A stretch of DNA of 13,055 bases from Cytophagales bacterium. GTDB lineage: Bacteria > Bacteroidota > Bacteroidia > Cytophagales > UBA9547. The position numbers were made by a program, and so were the translations under genes. Location: assembly GCA_025360395.1 (NCBI GenBank), contig JANYCH010000381.1, positions 1-13,055 on the forward strand, given 5' to 3'. Position 1 is the first letter of the stretch, and each line of letters starts with the position of its first letter. Below are positions 6,600 to 13,055 of this stretch, one piece after another. The notes under the pieces were generated by a model. It saw nothing but the letters and a program-made list of their open reading frames with translations, ran no database searches and was not told where the DNA came from.

Positions 6600-8351
6600 T
6601 TACCTTTCTGCTTTAATCACCTTAATTACTTTTCTAAAATCTGAAGTTTGAATAGAGTATAAACCTGGTTTTAATTCCTTACCAAATGTTGCAGAGTTTA
6701 GTCCCTGACCACCATAAACCTGGTCTCCGGTTATGTTATATACAGTATAATCAAACTGCCCTTTTAATTGTAAAACTAAATTATCAGTGAACGGATTTGG
6801 AAAGCTGTTAATTTCTGATTCAATATTTGTCGCGAAGGGCTCTAATGCTGTAATTATATTACAATTTTTATTCAGAACTGATACAAGGCTGTCAAAGGCT
6901 GGTTTTGCATTGTAATTTGCATCAAAAGGCAACGCATCTCCATTCACGCCTTTATAGAAATCTGGTATCCAAGAGTACTTATCTGAAAATCCCCATGTCA
7001 CAAATGTTTCAATGGTATTTTTATTGTTTAATGCGACTCTCAATATTTCAGCATAAGTGTGGCCCTGAGTTATATTGTTTCCTGTTGTAGCTGGCAAAGG
7101 TTGATAAAGATCAACTTCTGTAAATGATACTTTTAAACCTAAAGCAGCAAGTCTTTTTATATTTTGGTCAAGAGCAGCAGTAAAATTTGCATTTTCATTG
7201 TAGGATACGTGCAGTTGAAAACCAACACCGTTTATTGGAGCACCTCTTTGTTTCAAGCCTTTAACAAGATTATAAACCATATTAGATTTAGCATTCATTG
7301 TTTCAGCGCTATAATCATTGTAAAATAATTTTGCATTTGGATCGACGGCGTGTGTCCATTTAAAAGCAGAATCTAAAACATCAGCTCCTATTGTATTAAG
7401 CCAGATAGAATTATTGCGCAAAGGGTTTCCAGCATCATCGGAAAAGAATTCATTAGCTACATCCCACTCAGCAATTTTACCTTTATATCTTCCGACAACA
7501 GTAGTGATATAATCTTTTAGGTAGGCCAATAAAGTTTCTCTTGTCCATGTTTTTGTTGTTAACCATTGCGGTAACTGGCTATGCCAAACAAGTGTATGCC
7601 CCCTTACTTTTATTTTATTCGCCAAAGCAAAATCAACAAGCGTGTCTGCTGCAGCAAAATCATATGCTCCGGTTTCTTTAGGTTTAATTACTTCCATTTT
7701 CATAACATTTTCAGGAGTTACGATGGAATATTGCTGTTTCAATGTCTTTTTATAATTTGCTTCTGTTTGCAAAGGACCGTCTGCTACTGCTGTACCAAAT
7801 GAGATGCCGCATTTTGCGGCTAAAGTTTTCAAAGAATCTTTTGCAGGTTGAAAAGGAGTGGGTGTAGTTTCTATTATTTTAATATTGTCAACATAAAAAG
7901 TACCCAGTTGCGGATACTGAATTTTAAACTGTAAACTGGATTCAACCGGCGTATAAATCCAGGTATATTCTTTCCAATCTGTTGTAAGTGTTAGTGTTTG
8001 TTCATTATAGGAGGTATCCTGATTCACAAGTTTTATAGAAGCTCCTGCAAGTGCCGCTTTTGCCTGAAGGGTAATTTTGTATTCTTTTCCCCTGTTTGCA
8101 TTCCAGCCAGAATTTATTGACTGGATATCCCAGGGGTTAGTACCAAGACTGGTTACTTCCACTTTCATAGACTGGTTGCCATCAGTTTTATCGTTAGAGA
8201 TTGTAAATGCTGCAGTGCCGGTACCCGTGAGGTTAAGCCAGTTTGTGAAATCCTGTTCAAAAGAACCGTTTAGTATTACACTTTGTGAGAAAACTGTAGA
8301 TGGCAGGATAAGCCCTAAAGTAACAAATACACTGTAAATAGTTTTTTTCAT
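6600..8351 (-). CDS. Secreted GH10 endo-1,4-beta-xylanase with CBM and T9SS tail
   Basis: An extracellular enzyme that cleaves internal beta-1,4 bonds of xylan. The 583 residues read as four parts. The signal peptide is MKKTIYSVFVTLGLILPSTVFSQ. A carbohydrate-binding module of CBM4/9 type spans about 25-160, starting LNGSFEQDFTNW and ending TFYVDNIKI. The GH10 catalytic barrel spans about 172-495, with KPKETGAYDF, RGHTLVWHSQLPQW, the acid/base Glu301 in WDVANEFF, GFQLHVS, the nucleophile Glu412 in SFTEVDLY, and VTWGFSDKYSW. A C-terminal T9SS type A sorting domain spans about 505-583 (FPNPFTDNLVLQL, YNITGDQVY, KPGLYSIQ), which directs export by the type IX system. Both catalytic glutamates are present, so it should be active. 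No SusC/SusD pair, other glycosidase or xylose gene adjoins it. The substrate is assigned from the family; some GH10 enzymes act on related glycans. Confidence 0.95.
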   Translation of the reverse strand: MKKTIYSVFVTLGLILPSTVFSQSVILNGSFEQDFTNWLNLTGTGTAAFTISNDKTDGNQSMKVEVTSLGTNPWDIQSINSGWNANRGKEYKITLQAKAALAGASIKLVNQDTSYNEQTLTLTTDWKEYTWIYTPVESSLQFKIQYPQLGTFYVDNIKIIETTPTPFQPAKDSLKTLAAKCGISFGTAVADGPLQTEANYKKTLKQQYSIVTPENVMKMEVIKPKETGAYDFAAADTLVDFALANKIKVRGHTLVWHSQLPQWLTTKTWTRETLLAYLKDYITTVVGRYKGKIAEWDVANEFFSDDAGNPLRNNSIWLNTIGADVLDSAFKWTHAVDPNAKLFYNDYSAETMNAKSNMVYNLVKGLKQRGAPINGVGFQLHVSYNENANFTAALDQNIKRLAALGLKVSFTEVDLYQPLPATTGNNITQGHTYAEILRVALNNKNTIETFVTWGFSDKYSWIPDFYKGVNGDALPFDANYNAKPAFDSLVSVLNKNCNIITALEPFATNIESEINSFPNPFTDNLVLQLKGQFDYTVYNITGDQVYGGQGLNSATFGKELKPGLYSIQTSDFRKVIKVIKAER

Positions 8352-8394
8352 AAAAAAATAAGTTTGAATATTAAATATAGAGTTCCTTATTGAA

Positions 8395-8428
8395 AGTTAT
8401 ATCCTTATCAAGGAAATGGGATATAACT
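8395..8428. repeat. Perfect 10-bp inverted repeat upstream of the xylanase gene
   Basis: AGTTATATCC (8395-8404) and GGATATAACT (8419-8428) are perfect inverted copies around 14 bases, which themselves allow a smaller alternative pairing of CCTT with AAGG. It lies 43 bases upstream of the xylanase ATG and abuts the next hairpin with no gap. It could be an operator for xylanase control, or a second stem of the ilvC 3' end. Confidence 0.6.
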
Positions 8429-8472
8429 ATACTAAAAAGGAGCCTCATCTTCACAGCGCCCCTTTCTAGTAT
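8429..8472 (-). terminator. Likely ilvC terminator hairpin
   Basis: A 15-position stem (8429-8443 with 8458-8472) has 13 pairs and two A-C mismatches on the plus strand (8435/8466 and 8441/8460), around a 14-base loop. As RNA of the minus strand these mismatches become G-U pairs, so the stem is fully paired in the ilvC transcript. That asymmetry supports a role in the ilvC message. It lies 17 bases after the ilvC stop. No pure T-run follows, but the distal arm contains CCTTTTT. Confidence 0.65.
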
Positions 8473-8489
8473 TTAAAATTTAATTTGTA

Positions 8490-9971
8490 TTAACCAATAC
8501 TGATAGCTTTCATTTCGCCCATGGCCTGACGTAGTTCTGCACCTACCATTTCAATTGGATGGAAACGGATTATTTCATTTACTGTAATAATGTCTTTGTT
8601 GTCAACACCATTGTCAATGCCATCATTATAATTGGTACCAATTACATTTGTATCAATACCTTTCATAAAATTTGCAAGTAAAGGTTTGCACGCATGATCA
8701 AACAAATAGCAACCATATTCTGCTGTATCAGAAATGACACGGTTCATTTCGAACAATTTCTTACGCGCGATAGTGTTTGCAATGAGCGGGGTTTCATGTA
8801 AAGACTCATAATAAGCTGATTCTTCAATAATTCCAGCCTCTGTCATTGTTTCAAATGCCAGTTCTACTCCGGCACGAACCATGGCAACCATTAAAAGACC
8901 ATTATCATAATATTCCTGCTCTGCAATTTTGACATTGGCAGCAGGTGTTTTTTCAAAAGCAGTTTCGCCGGTCGCCGCTCTCCAGGTCAAAAGGTTTTTA
9001 TCATCATTTGCCCAGTCTTCCATCATAGTTTTTGAAAATTCTCCACTCATAATGTCATCCTGATGTTTCTGAAACAATGGTCGCATTATTTCTTTCAATT
9101 CTTCTGAAAGTTCAAAGGCCTTTATTTTAGCTGGATTAGACAATCTGTCCATCATAGCAGTTATTCCGCCATGTTTCAAAGATTCTGTGATCACTTCCCA
9201 TCCATATTGGATTAATTTGGCAGCATATCCTTTGTCAATTCCTTTCTCCACCATTTTGTCGAAACAAAGGATTGATCCTGTTTGCAATAATCCACAAAGG
9301 ATTGTTTGCTCACCCATCAAATCGGACTTTACTTCTGCTACGAACGAAGATTTTAAAACCCCGGCACGGTGCCCGCCAGTCCCAACACAATAGGCTTTCG
9401 CATAATCCCATCCTTTCTCTTCAGGATCATTTTCAGGATGTACGGCAATCAATGTCGGAACTCCAAATCCTCTTTTGTATTCTTCCCTCACTTCCGAACC
9501 TGGAGATTTTGGAGCTACCATGATTACAGTTATATCCTTACGGATCTGCATTCCTTCTTCTACAATGTTAAACCCATGGGAATATGAAAGTGTTGAACCT
9601 TTTTTCATTAACGGCATAATAGAGGTTACAACAGATGTATGTTGTTTGTCAGGAGTCAGGTTGATTACTAAATCAGCTGAAGGGATCAGTTCTTCGTAAG
9701 TTCCTACCTTAAAACCATTTTCAGAAGCATTTTTAAATGATTGTCTTTTAGATTCGATTGCTTCTTTTCTTAAAGTATATGCTATATCAAGCCCCGAATC
9801 GCGAAGGTTTAAACCCTGGTTAAGACCTTGTGCCCCACAACCAACTATTACTATTTTCTTGCCTTTTAAAGCATTTACCCCATCAGTAAATTCGCTTTCG
9901 TCCATAAATTCGCAAACTCCTAGCTGGTCAAGTTTTTCTCTAAGAGATAAAGTGTTGAAATAATTGCTCAT
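8490..9971 (-). CDS. ilvC: Ketol-acid reductoisomerase, class II (long form)
   Basis: The second common step of valine, leucine and isoleucine synthesis: Mg-dependent alkyl migration and NADPH reduction of acetolactate or acetohydroxybutyrate. Starting at MSNYFNTLSLREKL gives 493 residues, close to the E. coli enzyme (MANYFNTLNLRQQL, 491 residues); I prefer this start over an in-frame ATG ten codons upstream (10001) whose residues (HIEIIINNT) do not fit the family. The Rossmann motif is IVGCGAQGLNQGLNLRDSG, followed by YTLRKEAIESKR for the NADPH phosphate. INLTPDKQH, YSHGFNI and GGHRAGVLKSSFVAEVKSDLMGEQT carry the Mg and substrate residues. The duplicated knotted C-terminal domain (SGIIEESAYYESLHE-like GIIEESAYYESLHE, SDTAEYGCYLF) marks class II. 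No ilvB, ilvH or ilvD adjoins it. An AraC-type regulator is divergent, 177 bases away. Confidence 0.97.
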   Translation of the reverse strand: MSNYFNTLSLREKLDQLGVCEFMDESEFTDGVNALKGKKIVIVGCGAQGLNQGLNLRDSGLDIAYTLRKEAIESKRQSFKNASENGFKVGTYEELIPSADLVINLTPDKQHTSVVTSIMPLMKKGSTLSYSHGFNIVEEGMQIRKDITVIMVAPKSPGSEVREEYKRGFGVPTLIAVHPENDPEEKGWDYAKAYCVGTGGHRAGVLKSSFVAEVKSDLMGEQTILCGLLQTGSILCFDKMVEKGIDKGYAAKLIQYGWEVITESLKHGGITAMMDRLSNPAKIKAFELSEELKEIMRPLFQKHQDDIMSGEFSKTMMEDWANDDKNLLTWRAATGETAFEKTPAANVKIAEQEYYDNGLLMVAMVRAGVELAFETMTEAGIIEESAYYESLHETPLIANTIARKKLFEMNRVISDTAEYGCYLFDHACKPLLANFMKGIDTNVIGTNYNDGIDNGVDNKDIITVNEIIRFHPIEMVGAELRQAMGEMKAISIG

Positions 9972-10101
9972 TGTATTATTAATTATAATTTCTATATGCA
10001 AAAATCACATTTTTTTAAATATTAAATATGTGTTTTAACCTAAAAGTCAGGTATAATTTATGGCTTCAATAAATTGAGATAAATTCGTGTAATGTTAAGA
10101 T

Positions 10102-10123
10102 GTTCATTAACTGTTCGTTAACT
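10102..10123 (+). repeat. Adjacent 11-base direct repeats in the ilvC-araC gap
   Basis: GTTCATTAACT (10102-10112) is followed immediately by GTTCGTTAACT (10113-10123), differing at one base. The 11-base period is about one helical turn, so both copies face the same side of DNA. They end inside the first base of the -7 element of the AraC gene, a position suited to autoregulation. Downstream TAACTGT and TAACTTT (10131 and 10137) continue the theme. Confidence 0.6.
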
Positions 10124-10130
10124 ATATTTG
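10123..10130 (+). promoter_or_regulatory. Candidate -7 element of the AraC-family gene
   Basis: TATATTTG is an exact TAnnTTTG match, 18 bases before the ATG at 10149. The -33 region (about 10100-10103) lacks TTTG, as would be expected of a promoter needing an activator. Confidence 0.5.
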
Positions 10131-10148
10131 TAACTGTAACTTTTTTGA

Positions 10149-11030
10149 ATGGGAAAAGGTAAAATAATACCAGTTTATGGAATTGAACGGTTCAACCGGG
10201 AACCTGGTAAGAGAATAGAATATCAGGTAGAAATTTTTGACATTAACAGAAACTTTAAGGTTTCATACCCACATCGCCATGACGATTTTTATGAGATCCT
10301 TTATATCACTCAAGGTACTGGCCGGTACACGATTGATTTGTATCCTTTTCAAATAATTCCAGGATCGGTTTTTTTTCTCTCCCCAGGACAGGTCCATGAA
10401 CTGGAGTTTTCGGATGACATAAAAGGATTTATTTTTCTTTTTACCTCGGCATTTTATCTTTTCAATAAAAGCAATCCTTATAAAATATTTGAATTGCCCT
10501 TTTTTTACTCGATTGCGTTAAACTCTCCTCTATTGATTTTGAAGACAGAAGTTCAGAAGGACATGGTTTCAGAGTTGTTTCACAGGGCAATATCCGAGAG
10601 CGAAAATGATTTGCCTGAAAAGGATGAGGCAATAATGGCCTTGCTCGATTTAATTCTGATTAGTTGTAAACGGTTGTTCGATGGTCCTTCAGATGAAGGG
10701 TCTTTGAAAGGATTGGTGCTGGTTAAAAGATTTAAACAACTTATTGAAAAAAACTGCCATGAAAACTTGTCTGTAAAAGATTTTGCGGAATTATTAAAAA
10801 TTACACCAAGTCATTTAAGTGAAACAGTAAAAAATATTACCGGCCGTACCTCAACTGATTTGATCAATGACAGGATAATTATTGAGATAAAAAGGATGCT
10901 CTTACAAACTGACCTAACTATTTCAGAAATAGGCTATAAACTCAATTTTTCTGACCAGTCTTATTTTTCTAAATATTTTAAAAAGCTTACCGGCATCACC
11001 CCTCAACATTTTCGGACAGGCAAATATTAA
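10149..11030 (+). CDS. AraC-family transcriptional regulator with cupin sensor domain
   Basis: A DNA-binding regulator of 293 residues. The N-terminal part (about 25-110) is an AraC-type cupin: SYPHRHDDFYEILYI (histidines at 42 and 44), QGTGRYTIDL, then IIPGSVFFLSPGQVHELEF, the usual pocket for a small ligand. The C-terminal part holds two helix-turn-helix units: LSVKDFAELLKITPSHLSE (207-225), and TISEIGYKLNFSDQSYFSKYF (257-277) followed by KLTGITPQHFR. It diverges from ilvC and precedes the sensor kinase gene by 100 bases on the same strand. The 11-base repeats over its promoter suggest autoregulation. The ligand is not predictable from sequence. Control of ilvC is an inference from orientation, by analogy with the divergent IlvY-ilvC pair of enterobacteria, where IlvY is a LysR protein. 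Confidence 0.92.
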   Translation: MGKGKIIPVYGIERFNREPGKRIEYQVEIFDINRNFKVSYPHRHDDFYEILYITQGTGRYTIDLYPFQIIPGSVFFLSPGQVHELEFSDDIKGFIFLFTSAFYLFNKSNPYKIFELPFFYSIALNSPLLILKTEVQKDMVSELFHRAISESENDLPEKDEAIMALLDLILISCKRLFDGPSDEGSLKGLVLVKRFKQLIEKNCHENLSVKDFAELLKITPSHLSETVKNITGRTSTDLINDRIIIEIKRMLLQTDLTISEIGYKLNFSDQSYFSKYFKKLTGITPQHFRTGKY

Positions 11031-11105
11031 CGCAACTGGAAATCAATTTCTGATATTTTAAAAAGTTTTTTGACTCCAATGTTAATCTTTTTGTTGGTAT
11101 TTATC

Positions 11106-11126
11106 GTAACTGTATAGCTTAACTGT
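11106..11126 (+). promoter_or_regulatory. Paired TAACTGT motifs upstream of the kinase gene
   Basis: TAACTGT occurs at 11107-11113 and 11120-11126, just before the kinase ATG at 11131. The longer contexts GTAACTGTA and TTAACTGTT both also occur upstream of the AraC gene (10130-10138 and 10107-10115). A TTTG at 11090-11093 sits 19 bases before a poor -7 match (TATAGCTT, 11113-11120). This suggests a shared regulator, possibly the AraC protein. Confidence 0.4.
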
Positions 11127-11130
11127 TATA

Positions 11131-12543
11131 ATGAGAATTAATGTTGTAAGGATTCTGCTATGTTTATCTATTGGTCTTACCCTTCTTTGTTCAGCACTTA
11201 TTTACCTTGCCCGATTACAAAAGGATGAAGATTTACAGTGGGTATTCCATACACACGAAGTTATTGAAAATACTGTTGAACTTTTAAGTTCGATTCAAGA
11301 TGCTGAAAACGGCCAGAGAGGTTACATCTTAACTAAAAACATTGAGTATTTGGCCCCTTACTCAAAAGCCATAGTTAATATTAATTTGAAATTAAAAAAA
11401 GTACAACAATTAACGATCGACAATGAAAAACAACAAGTCAATCTCAAGAAGCTTAACAAGGAAATCGCTTTCCGCTTAAGATTAATTGACACTACTTTAA
11501 AACTTGAAAAAGAAAACAAGCACCAGGATGCGATAGATTTTATCAAGAAAGGTAAGGGTCGGATTTCAATGGAAAGCATCCGCTCCATTCTCAAAAGAAT
11601 CTTGGGTGAAGAAAACCTACTACTTATCAAAAGGAATATTAAGCTCGAAGAATCTGTCTTCTTTAGTACTGTTGTAAGCTTTTTAAGCTTGTTCTTTATT
11701 GGGACCATGTCGGTTATTTCATTAATAGTGATCAGCAAAAAACAAAAGATAAATCGCAACCTCATCAAAGATTTAAGTAAATACAATTTGAATCTTGAAA
11801 GCCAGATAAAAGAAAGAACACTAGATCTGGAAAATATGAACAAAAAACTGGTTTTGTTAAATGAGGACAAAAATCAGTTTCTTGGTATGGCAGCTCATGA
11901 TTTAAAAAACCCAATTAATACCATTAAAGGTCTAGTCAATATTTTACAGATTACAGGAGAAGTTAACCTTTCTGTCGAGCAAAAGGAAATCCTTGATCAT
12001 GTTAATAAATCGACCTCAAAAATGTCAAAGTTAATCAGCGATTTACTTGATGTAAACAGGATTGACCAAGGAATATCGGACATTCAATTTGAGTCTGAGA
12101 ATTTATTAGAAATAACAGAAGGGGTAATTTATGGATTCAAGGAGGTTGCTGAAAAAAAGGAAATAGGCATAACTTTACTCAATCTTTTGACAAACAAAAC
12201 CTTATCAACTGACAAAAGTGCTTTGATAAGGATCTTAGAGAATATTATTTCAAATGCGATCAAATTTTCTTCAAAAGGAAAGGAAGTTCATGTCAGTTTA
12301 TTCAATAAAAATGGTAAAACTTATATCTCTGTGAAAGATGAAGGTCCCGGAATAAAAGATGAGGAGAAGCATTTACTGTTTCAAAAGTTTAAGAAACTAA
12401 GTAACCGGCCTACAGAAGGTGAAAGTTCTACCGGACTAGGCCTTTCTATTGTAAAATCGCTTGTTGAGGCAATCAATGGTAAAATAGAATATACAAGCGA
12501 AGTCGGTAAGGGTACAACCTTTACCCTAATTTTTAAGAGTTAA
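11131..12543 (+). CDS. CHASE3-domain sensor histidine kinase (orphan)
   Basis: A membrane-bound two-component sensor of 470 residues. A first membrane span covers about 7-27. The outer region (about 30-173) carries the CHASE3 signature SIQDAENGQRGYILT (54-68). A second span covers about 176-202. A charged, probably coiled-coil linker (205-248) leads to the HisKA domain with the phosphoacceptor His256 in GMAAHDLKNPINTIKG. The ATP-binding domain has the N box NIISNAIKFS (371-380), G1 box DEGPGI (403-408) and G2 box STGLGLSIV (433-441). All boxes are intact, so it should be an active kinase. It has no PAS or receiver domain, and no response-regulator gene is next to it. Its signal is unknown. 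The first ATG gives a sensible membrane anchor. Its 3' end overlaps the facing dipeptidase gene by 18 bases. Confidence 0.95.
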   Translation: MRINVVRILLCLSIGLTLLCSALIYLARLQKDEDLQWVFHTHEVIENTVELLSSIQDAENGQRGYILTKNIEYLAPYSKAIVNINLKLKKVQQLTIDNEKQQVNLKKLNKEIAFRLRLIDTTLKLEKENKHQDAIDFIKKGKGRISMESIRSILKRILGEENLLLIKRNIKLEESVFFSTVVSFLSLFFIGTMSVISLIVISKKQKINRNLIKDLSKYNLNLESQIKERTLDLENMNKKLVLLNEDKNQFLGMAAHDLKNPINTIKGLVNILQITGEVNLSVEQKEILDHVNKSTSKMSKLISDLLDVNRIDQGISDIQFESENLLEITEGVIYGFKEVAEKKEIGITLLNLLTNKTLSTDKSALIRILENIISNAIKFSSKGKEVHVSLFNKNGKTYISVKDEGPGIKDEEKHLLFQKFKKLSNRPTEGESSTGLGLSIVKSLVEAINGKIEYTSEVGKGTTFTLIFKS

Positions 12544-13055
12544 ATTACTGTATTCTTCATAAAAAGCCTTAATAGTTTCTATTCCTTTAAAGAAATTAAA
12601 TAATCCATAACTTTCATTGGGTGAATGGATTGCGTCTTCATCCAAACCAAAGCCCATTAAAAGAGTATCTATTCCCAAGACGGTTTTAAACAAGGCGACT
12701 ATAGGTATGCTTCCTCCCGATCTTACTGGTATGGGTGTTTTATTCCAGCATTTTTCAAAAGCTTTGGAGGCAGCTTTATAAGCAAGTGTTTCTGTTGATA
12801 CTACAACTGGTAAACCTCCATGGTGTGGAGTTACCTTAACCGTCACACTGGAAGGAGCTATTTTTGTAAAATACTGAGTAAACAATTCAGTAATTTTTTC
12901 CGGTTTCTGGTTTGGAACGAGACGCATCGATATTTTAGCTGAGGCCTTGGACGCAATCACCGTTTTTGCACCTTCACCAGTATATCCTCCCCAAATACCA
13001 TTAACATCTAACGTAGGTCTTATGGTGGTTCTTTCAATAGTTGAAAAACCATCTT
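12526..13055 (-). CDS. M20-family dipeptidase, C-terminal part (5' end beyond window)
   Basis: A zinc-dependent metallopeptidase of the M20 family, probably a cytosolic dipeptidase that completes peptide breakdown. The visible 176 codons begin in the dimerisation (lid) domain with TIRPTLDVNGIWGGYTGEGAKTV-type sequence: RPTLDVNGIWGGY, then GEGAKTVIASKASAKISMRL, the usual core of these dipeptidases. TPHHGGLPVVV follows, then PVRSGGSIPIV and LLMGFGLDEDAIHSPNES, which contains the conserved metal-ligand histidine near the C-terminus. The first metal-binding motifs are outside the window, so activity cannot be judged in full. An internal ATG at 12960 is not the start, since the frame and family homology continue to the right edge. 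Its last 18 bases overlap the kinase gene on the other strand. Confidence 0.92.
   Translation of the reverse strand, partial: DGFSTIERTTIRPTLDVNGIWGGYTGEGAKTVIASKASAKISMRLVPNQKPEKITELFTQYFTKIAPSSVTVKVTPHHGGLPVVVSTETLAYKAASKAFEKCWNKTPIPVRSGGSIPIVALFKTVLGIDTLLMGFGLDEDAIHSPNESYGLFNFFKGIETIKAFYEEYSNLTLKN

Noticed and set aside
9187..9699. Several overlapping plus-strand frames opposite ilvC
   Set aside because: All are antisense to highly conserved ilvC sequence and have no start signals or domain features.
9999..10006. GATTTTTG on the minus strand as the ilvC -7 element
   Set aside because: It misses the invariant TA of the consensus at the first base, and no TTTG lies at the right spacing, so I did not list it as a promoter.
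10006..10032. CACAT/ATGTG inverted repeat upstream of ilvC as an operator
   Set aside because: Only five pairs with a wide AT-rich spacer; easily a chance match.
11358..11870. A 170-codon frame antisense to the kinase gene
   Set aside because: Its serine-, leucine- and phenylalanine-rich make-up is what antisense of lysine- and glutamate-rich coding DNA gives; no family features.
1..13055. Defence, mobile or toxin-antitoxin system
   Set aside because: Every full-length gene has a clear housekeeping, catabolic or regulatory family; no transposase, integrase, phage, nuclease-helicase or paired small genes are present.

Overview
The window looks like ordinary chromosome of an AT-rich member of the Bacteroidota, probably a Cytophaga- or Sporocytophaga-like or sphingobacterial free-living polysaccharide degrader. 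Four signs support this. A secreted xylanase ends in a type IX secretion (T9SS) sorting tail, a Bacteroidota trait. Several genes are preceded by the Bacteroidota -7 promoter element TAnnTTTG. Clear Shine-Dalgarno sequences are absent before most starts. The encoded housekeeping proteins look like Bacteroidota types by eye. The genus is an inference; no rRNA or other taxonomic marker is present.

Layout from left to right. On the minus strand, leuS (leucyl-tRNA synthetase) runs off the left edge. Divergent from it on the plus strand are a DUF1905/YdeI-type protein, recJ and thiH. Then comes an AT-rich gap of about 500 bases holding a probable 34-residue single-membrane-span peptide gene with its own promoter-like element and terminator, and a strong bidirectional terminator. 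The next three genes are on the minus strand: sucD, a GH10 xylanase, and ilvC. Divergent from ilvC on the plus strand are an AraC-family regulator and an orphan CHASE3 sensor histidine kinase. The kinase overlaps, tail to tail, an M20-family dipeptidase gene on the minus strand that runs off the right edge.

Most genes appear to be single units rather than operons. Members of multi-gene pathways (ThiH, SucD, IlvC) sit without their usual partners, so the window gives no pathway by itself. The joint functions that can be argued are local regulation: an AraC regulator facing ilvC, and a shared TAACTGT motif upstream of both the AraC gene and the kinase gene. The xylanase acts outside the cell on xylan, with no SusC/SusD transporter pair or other carbohydrate genes nearby.

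I found no CRISPR array, transposon, prophage, toxin-antitoxin pair or defence system, and no convincing undescribed multi-gene system. The features most worth a second look are the small membrane peptide unit (5319-5510), the heptanucleotide tandem repeat inside the leuS editing domain (625-655), the very short or leaderless 5' ends predicted for recJ and thiH, and the repeated motifs in front of the AraC and kinase genes.
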